DNA of 10,846 nucleotides. Source: Verrucomicrobiota bacterium. GTDB taxonomy: Bacteria; Verrucomicrobiota; Verrucomicrobiia; Opitutales; Coraliomargaritaceae. The stretch covers positions 1 to 10,846 of the forward strand of contig JAQCDT010000028.1 of assembly GCA_027620575.1 (NCBI GenBank). The letters run 5' to 3'. A model generated the notes under the pieces. That model saw only the letters and a list, made by a program, of their open reading frames with translations, was not told where the DNA came from and made no database searches. Below, one piece after another: positions 6,921 to 10,846 of the stretch (position 1 is the stretch's first letter; each line of letters begins with the position of its first letter). The translations under genes were made by a program, and so were the position numbers.

Positions 6921-7970
6921 ATGATGAGCATAAAAAAGCCCAATTGCACCATTGCTGTGGATGCCATGGGGAGCGACAAAGGCCCGACCGAATTTATTCG
7001 TGCCCTGATTTATCTTAAGAGTAAAAATACTCTACGCTCTGACCTCATCTTGGTCGGTCGGAAAAAATTACTCGAACGATTAATTGCAGTAAAAGCGAAA
7101 GAAATACAAACCGACCGTATTCAAATTTTAGATGCATCGGAAGTTATCGGGATGGATGAAAAGCCAATCCTTGCGCTTAAGAAAAAGAAAGATTCTTCCA
7201 TGCTTAAAGCCATAGAATTGGTAAAAAATCAGGAAGCTGATGCCATGGTGAGTTGTGGCAATACGGGTGCAATGATGGCAGGAGGCACCATTCGATTACG
7301 CCCAATTGAAGGAATTGATAGACCGGCCCTCGCTGCTATTATCCCTAGCAAAAAAAATCCTTTTGTCTTTTTAGATGTTGGGGCCAATCCCGAAGCAGAT
7401 CCAACAAATTTAATGCATAATGCCATTCTCGGAAAACATTATGCTCAAGCTCGTTTAAACATTAAAGAACCACGAGTCGGACTACTCACCATCGGAACCG
7501 AACAAGGTAAAGGCACACCAAATATTGCCAAAACCCACGAATATTTATCCAAACTCGATGGCATTATCCACTATGTCGGTTTAATCGAAGGCTTTCAATT
7601 ATTTGACGGCGATATCGATGTGGTTGTTTGCGATGGATTTGTCGGTAATGTCTTACTTAAAAGCTCAGAATCACTCTTTTCATTCATTGGAGACACGATT
7701 AAAAAAGAGTTAGTTCGTAATATAAAAAGAAAAATTGGAGCCGTGCTTTCTGCATCTGCATTTAAAGATATGAAATCTCAACTGAACCCTGATGATCGTT
7801 CAGGTGCTCCATTACTCGGTCTTAATGGAAATATTATTAAGTCACATGGATCTTCAAATGATATTGCCATTGCTAGTTCAATAATTGCCGCTCAAACAAT
7901 TGTTGAATGTGATATCATTGACGGAATAAAATCTGATATTCTTCTCGCAAATAAAAAAATTGAAGCTTAA
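6921..7970 (+). CDS. plsX: Phosphate acyltransferase PlsX
   Basis: PlsX converts acyl-ACP and phosphate to acyl-phosphate, the donor used by PlsY to begin phospholipid synthesis. It is a peripheral protein at the cytoplasmic membrane. Conserved blocks are AVDAMGSDKGP (12-22), VSCGNTGAMMAGG (110-122), LDVGAN (151-156), FDGDIDVVVCDGFVGNVLLK (228-247) and SGAPLLGLNG (294-303) followed by SHGSSN (308-313). At 349 residues its length is typical. Two adjacent in-frame ATGs (6921 and 6924) could each serve, and no Shine-Dalgarno separates them. A six-codon mini-ORF from 6904 ends with TGA at 6922-6924, overlapping both ATGs, so start by re-initiation is possible but unproven. It sits between rpmF and fabH, the usual order. 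Confidence 0.97.
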   Translation: MMSIKKPNCTIAVDAMGSDKGPTEFIRALIYLKSKNTLRSDLILVGRKKLLERLIAVKAKEIQTDRIQILDASEVIGMDEKPILALKKKKDSSMLKAIELVKNQEADAMVSCGNTGAMMAGGTIRLRPIEGIDRPALAAIIPSKKNPFVFLDVGANPEADPTNLMHNAILGKHYAQARLNIKEPRVGLLTIGTEQGKGTPNIAKTHEYLSKLDGIIHYVGLIEGFQLFDGDIDVVVCDGFVGNVLLKSSESLFSFIGDTIKKELVRNIKRKIGAVLSASAFKDMKSQLNPDDRSGAPLLGLNGNIIKSHGSSNDIAIASSIIAAQTIVECDIIDGIKSDILLANKKIEA

Positions 7971-8017
7971 AACTTGAGATAATTCTATTTTTGAAAAATA
8001 TTTTATACACATAGGCA

Positions 8018-9001
8018 ATGACAGCATCCATCATTTTAGGAACCGGTTCCTACACTCCTGATAAAGTAATTACGAACGATGATATGTCAAAAATCGTCGA
8101 TACTTCAGACGAATGGATTCAAACAAGAACTGGAATTTGCCAGCGTCGATTTGCAGCTGAGAATGAGACGAGCAGTGATATGGCTCTCAAAGCAGCCAAC
8201 AAAGCCATACTCAATGCAGGTATAGACAAAGAATCTATTGATTGCATTATCGTGGCGACCATGACACCTGATATGCCTTTCCCTTCGACTTCCTGCATTC
8301 TACAACACAAGATGGGTCTGCCTAACGTCACAGCATTTGATGTTCAAGCTGCTTGTTCTGGCTTTATATATTCACTGAATATTGCCAATACTATGATCTT
8401 ATCTAAACAGTATAAAACTGTCTTAGTGGTCGGTGCAGAAAAACTGAGTAGTATCTTAGATTTTGAAGATCGCACGACTTGCGTCCTCTTTGGAGATGGT
8501 GCCAGTGCGGCAATTCTCACGCAAAGCAGTGATTCCAATGTTGGTATATTGCACACAGATACGGGTGCTGATGGCGAGACGCCTGAATTACTTTACCAAC
8601 CTGCAGGCGGTTCTGCGATACCGCCTTCAATAGATTCAGTGAATAATCGTTTACACTTTTTAAAAATGAACGGAAAAGAAATTTTCAAAAAAGCCGTTCG
8701 AGTCATGGGACAATCCTGCACTAAATCACTGGAAGCGTGTAATTTAACAGCGGCAGATATAGACTTAGTCATTCCGCACCAAGCTAATATGCGTATCATA
8801 GAAAGTTTAGCTAAACGCTTGGAAATTCCTTTAGATAAATTTCATAATAACCTAGACCTTTATGGAAATACCTCCGCAGCTTCGATCGGTATTGCTCTAG
8901 ATGAAGCAATACACGCAAATCGTATCAAAAAAGGAGATCGCATTCTGCTAGTCGCATTTGGTGCAGGCTTAACTTGGGGATCTCAAATAATTCAATGGTA
9001 A
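8018..9001 (+). CDS. fabH: Beta-ketoacyl-ACP synthase III (FabH)
   Basis: FabH condenses acetyl-CoA (or another short acyl-CoA) with malonyl-ACP to start type II fatty-acid synthesis in the cytosol. The Cys-His-Asn triad is intact: C113 in VQAACSGF, H254 in IPHQANMRI and N284 in LYGNTSAASI. The CoA-contact segment WIQTRTGI (33-40) and the FGDGASAA turn (158-165) are also present. At 327 residues its length is standard. The ATG at 8018 has a marginal AGG 4 to 6 bases upstream, the nearest thing to a Shine-Dalgarno in the window. The gene follows plsX by 47 bases, and its TAA (8999-9001) overlaps the downstream bamD ATG by one base (TAATG), implying translational coupling. Starter-unit preference cannot be judged from sequence alone. 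Confidence 0.97.
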   Translation: MTASIILGTGSYTPDKVITNDDMSKIVDTSDEWIQTRTGICQRRFAAENETSSDMALKAANKAILNAGIDKESIDCIIVATMTPDMPFPSTSCILQHKMGLPNVTAFDVQAACSGFIYSLNIANTMILSKQYKTVLVVGAEKLSSILDFEDRTTCVLFGDGASAAILTQSSDSNVGILHTDTGADGETPELLYQPAGGSAIPPSIDSVNNRLHFLKMNGKEIFKKAVRVMGQSCTKSLEACNLTAADIDLVIPHQANMRIIESLAKRLEIPLDKFHNNLDLYGNTSAASIGIALDEAIHANRIKKGDRILLVAFGAGLTWGSQIIQW

Positions 9002-10035
9002 TGAAAATCAATTTCTCAAAACTCAATCCATTATTACTGATAATTTTAACAATTGTTTGCTTCCAAAACAATCTAAGTGCCAACTTGAATCCCTTAAAGT
9101 GGTTTTCGGAAAAAGATCGTACTTCAGAAATTATTGAATTTGAAAATGATCACGAACAAAAGTCGGAACGATTCGTCGAAAAATTAAACAAATATAAGGC
9201 AAAAGGAAACGATCAGGCTCAACAAAAGCTTTATAAAAAAATACTGAACAAATACCCAAAAGCTTCTATTGCCAAAGAAGCTGCTTACAATCGAGGTGTT
9301 TACTTATTCAACAAAGAAAAATACCAAGAGGCGTTTAAGGCATTCAGCACTCTAAAACAATACCATCCAGATTCTCCTCAACTAGAATCGGCTATTCAAT
9401 TACAATTTGAATGTGCGGAGAACTTGATGAATAAAACTAAGAAAAAAACTTTGGGTTTCAATAATCCCTCAACCTATAACACAGAATCGATTCCCTTGTT
9501 TGTGGCCTACGCTCAATTATTTCCCTACAATGAAAAGGCCCCTTTAGCATTACTTTATTCGGCTAAAGTTTCACAAAGCGATAAAGAATACGATACAGCT
9601 ATTTTTTCTTTGAAAGGACTGATCGCTAATTATCCAAATAGCGAATATACTGCTGAGGCTTACTTTTTAATCGCTCATATTTATTCTGATTTCATTAAAG
9701 GCCCTGAATACGATCTCGAATCAACTCGTGAAGCGATTCGCTATTGTGAAGATTTTATCGCCTTATATCCTCAACACGAAGATATTAAAACGATTGAAGT
9801 CTTATACGAAAAAATGCTTAATTCACTTGCAACGAATCGGGTTCTCATGGCGGACTACTACTACTTCAATAAACGAGACAATGTAGCTGCTATTATCTTT
9901 TACAACGAAGCCATAACCATTGCCCCGAATTCACAAGCTGCTATCGAAGCGCAAGAAAGACTCGATGCAATTGAAATGGGTATACGCCCAACTACTGGAG
10001 GAAACTTTATTAAAAAACTCTTCTTTATTAAGTAA
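9001..10035 (+). CDS. bamD: BamD/YfiO-like outer-membrane assembly TPR protein
   Basis: This is a predicted periplasmic TPR protein of 344 residues resembling BamD, the lipoprotein of the BAM complex that inserts beta-barrel proteins into the outer membrane. The N-terminus is a Sec signal sequence (1-27) with a hydrophobic core LLLIILTIV. TPR-like helices follow, with recurring YP-x-S-x-YxxEA signatures such as LIANYPNSEYTAEAYFLIAH. The segment YDLESTREAIRYCEDFIALYP matches the BamD pattern for the third and fourth repeats, and VLMADYYYFNKRDNVAAIIF matches the family's YY..R..Y.AAI block. The only nearby cysteine (C20, in LTIVC) is a poor lipobox, while LSA-NL looks like a signal peptidase I site. 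I chose the ATG at 9001, which overlaps the fabH stop; in-frame ATGs at 8974 and 8995 would add residues before the signal peptide. It is longer than E. coli BamD (245). lptE starts 8 bases after its stop, supporting an outer-membrane role. Confidence 0.75.
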   Translation: MKINFSKLNPLLLIILTIVCFQNNLSANLNPLKWFSEKDRTSEIIEFENDHEQKSERFVEKLNKYKAKGNDQAQQKLYKKILNKYPKASIAKEAAYNRGVYLFNKEKYQEAFKAFSTLKQYHPDSPQLESAIQLQFECAENLMNKTKKKTLGFNNPSTYNTESIPLFVAYAQLFPYNEKAPLALLYSAKVSQSDKEYDTAIFSLKGLIANYPNSEYTAEAYFLIAHIYSDFIKGPEYDLESTREAIRYCEDFIALYPQHEDIKTIEVLYEKMLNSLATNRVLMADYYYFNKRDNVAAIIFYNEAITIAPNSQAAIEAQERLDAIEMGIRPTTGGNFIKKLFFIK

Positions 10036-10043
10036 ATTTCTCT

Positions 10044-10592
10044 ATGCACTTCTCCGCGACATTCACTTTTTTACTAACACTACTTTCTTTAATAAGTTCT
10101 ACTAGCTGTTCGCATTATACTGTAATTCCTACAGATGCCGCTCCTTTTAAAAGTATTTATGTACACACCATCTCTAATCAGGGTTATGCTCCTAATATTC
10201 ATACCCTTTTTCAGAATCAGATTAAGCAGACAATTCTAAGGGACAATCGACTTACCCTTGCCAATAATCCTGAAGATGCGGACACGCAATTATTTATTAC
10301 CTTAGATAATTATAATAGAAACGTTAATACACGCTCAAGTGTAGATGCAGGTCGCTTCAACTCCCTTAATCTTAGAATCCTTATTCTTGTTTCTTTATAT
10401 GATAACCAAACAAATGCTTATCTTTTGAAAAATGTACCACTTGAGAGTAACGAATCTTTGTTTTTTGACCCTGTAGAAGCTTCTGTGAATCATCGAGAAT
10501 TAGAGTATCAAGTACTCCCTAATATTACGAGAGATTTAACTGAAAATATTCTCGAGCTAATCTTAAGCGATTGGTCTGTATCCGTTGATTAA
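10044..10592 (+). CDS. lptE: LptE-like LPS-assembly lipoprotein
   Basis: This 182-residue exported protein resembles LptE, which plugs and helps assemble the LptD translocon that places LPS in the outer leaflet. The N-terminus is a hydrophobic signal peptide ending in SSTSC (18-22). C22 is the likely lipidated cysteine, although Ser rather than Leu is at -3. After it come the typical features: a short beta strand (FKSIYVHTISNQG), a polar helix (IHTLFQNQIKQTILRDNRL), an ADTQL segment, then alternating beta strands and a C-terminal helix (ELEYQVLPNITRDLTENILE). The family is poorly conserved, so the call rests on architecture, size, lipobox and position directly after bamD (8-base gap). A different small outer-membrane lipoprotein remains possible. 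It ends the plus-strand run, with its stop adjacent to the hisI stop on the other strand. Confidence 0.68.
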   Translation: MHFSATFTFLLTLLSLISSTSCSHYTVIPTDAAPFKSIYVHTISNQGYAPNIHTLFQNQIKQTILRDNRLTLANNPEDADTQLFITLDNYNRNVNTRSSVDAGRFNSLNLRILILVSLYDNQTNAYLLKNVPLESNESLFFDPVEASVNHRELEYQVLPNITRDLTENILELILSDWSVSVD

Positions 10593-10846
10593 TTAAACGA
10601 ATTTTAGAGAATTTGTGTCCGAAATTTTCCTATAGTAACACCCTTCTCTAGCAATGCCCTGCTCATCTTTTGTGTGACACGCACCTTTTCCCTGAGGAAT
10701 CACTCGATACAAAAGAGAATTCTGTTCACAGTTCACTCGAATTTCCAGTAATTTCAAAAAGTCACCACTCGTTTTACCTTTGATCCAAAGCTCATTACGA
10801 CTTGTACTCCAAAAAGTTGCCATGCCAGTCTCTTGTGCTGTCTTTA
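10593..10846 (-). CDS. hisI: Phosphoribosyl-AMP cyclohydrolase, C-terminal part (cut by window edge)
   Basis: HisI opens the adenine ring of phosphoribosyl-AMP in histidine synthesis. Only the last 83 residues are in the window; the frame runs off the right edge, so the Met encoded at 10821-10823 is internal, preceded by KTAQETG, a typical HisI helix end. The conserved TFWSTSRNELWIKGKTSG block is clear, followed by GACHTK and GCYYRK, which carry two of the three zinc-ligand cysteines. The third lies in VNCEQN, where most HisI proteins have DCDxD; the three acidic magnesium-binding positions read N, E and N here. There is no room for a fused HisE domain after the stop. The stop (10593-10595) directly abuts the lptE stop on the opposite strand. 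Confidence 0.9.
   Translation of the reverse strand, partial: KTAQETGMATFWSTSRNELWIKGKTSGDFLKLLEIRVNCEQNSLLYRVIPQGKGACHTKDEQGIAREGCYYRKISDTNSLKFV

Noticed and set aside
7971..8017. Separate promoter for fabH
   Set aside because: TTGAGA (7974-7979) has only a poor AATATT at 17-base spacing, and the better TATACA lies too far away. Co-transcription from upstream is the simpler reading.
8119..8799. Three antisense frames of about 70 codons within fabH
   Set aside because: All lie inside a gene with an intact catalytic triad; none has a plausible product or spacing.
8974..9000. Upstream ATGs (8974, 8995) as the bamD start
   Set aside because: They add polar residues before the signal peptide. 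The ATG at 9001 gives a clean MKINF signal sequence and a TAATG overlap with the fabH stop.
9920..10105. 61-codon frame spanning the bamD-lptE junction
   Set aside because: It overlaps the end of bamD and the start of lptE in another frame. The lptE frame has a signal peptide and lipobox-like cysteine and continues for 182 residues, so this one is a shadow.

Overview
The window reads as ordinary chromosomal DNA from a Gram-negative, AT-leaning bacterium. An LptE-like lipoprotein and a BamD-like TPR protein imply an LPS-type outer membrane. The protein sequences, the almost complete lack of Shine-Dalgarno motifs, and a zinc-free L32 next to plsX-fabH would fit the Verrucomicrobiota (Opitutae-like) or a related PVC lineage. 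That placement is an inference from recognition, not from a marker-gene comparison. No mobile element, CRISPR array, rRNA, tRNA or phage gene is visible, and no gap between genes exceeds about 100 bases.

Layout. Positions 81-1316 (+) encode a HI0933/BaiN-family flavoprotein, followed by a 74-residue orphan protein (1407-1631, +). Facing them is a three-gene minus-strand run, trpD (5532-4474), glmM (4429-3077) and a cytosolic TPR protein (3039-1648), with gaps of 44 and 37 bases that suggest one transcript. Diverging from trpD across 92 bases is uppP (+), which has an unusual signal-peptide-like N-terminal extension. A tight plus-strand run follows: rpmF (6721-6900), plsX, fabH, bamD and lptE, ending at 10592. 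The last gene, hisI, enters from the right edge on the minus strand, and its stop codon directly abuts the lptE stop.

How the genes work together. Most of the window supplies the cell envelope. GlmM makes glucosamine-1-phosphate for UDP-GlcNAc, which feeds peptidoglycan and lipid A. UppP regenerates the undecaprenyl-phosphate carrier. PlsX and FabH start phospholipid and fatty-acid synthesis. BamD and LptE insert proteins and LPS into the outer membrane. TrpD and HisI are isolated amino-acid biosynthesis genes, not parts of trp or his operons within the window.

I found no convincing new multi-gene system. The points most worth checking are local departures from family norms: the UppP N-terminal extension, a HisI whose acidic metal motif is altered, a BamD without a credible lipobox, an L32 with only one cysteine, and translation starts that lack Shine-Dalgarno sequences throughout.
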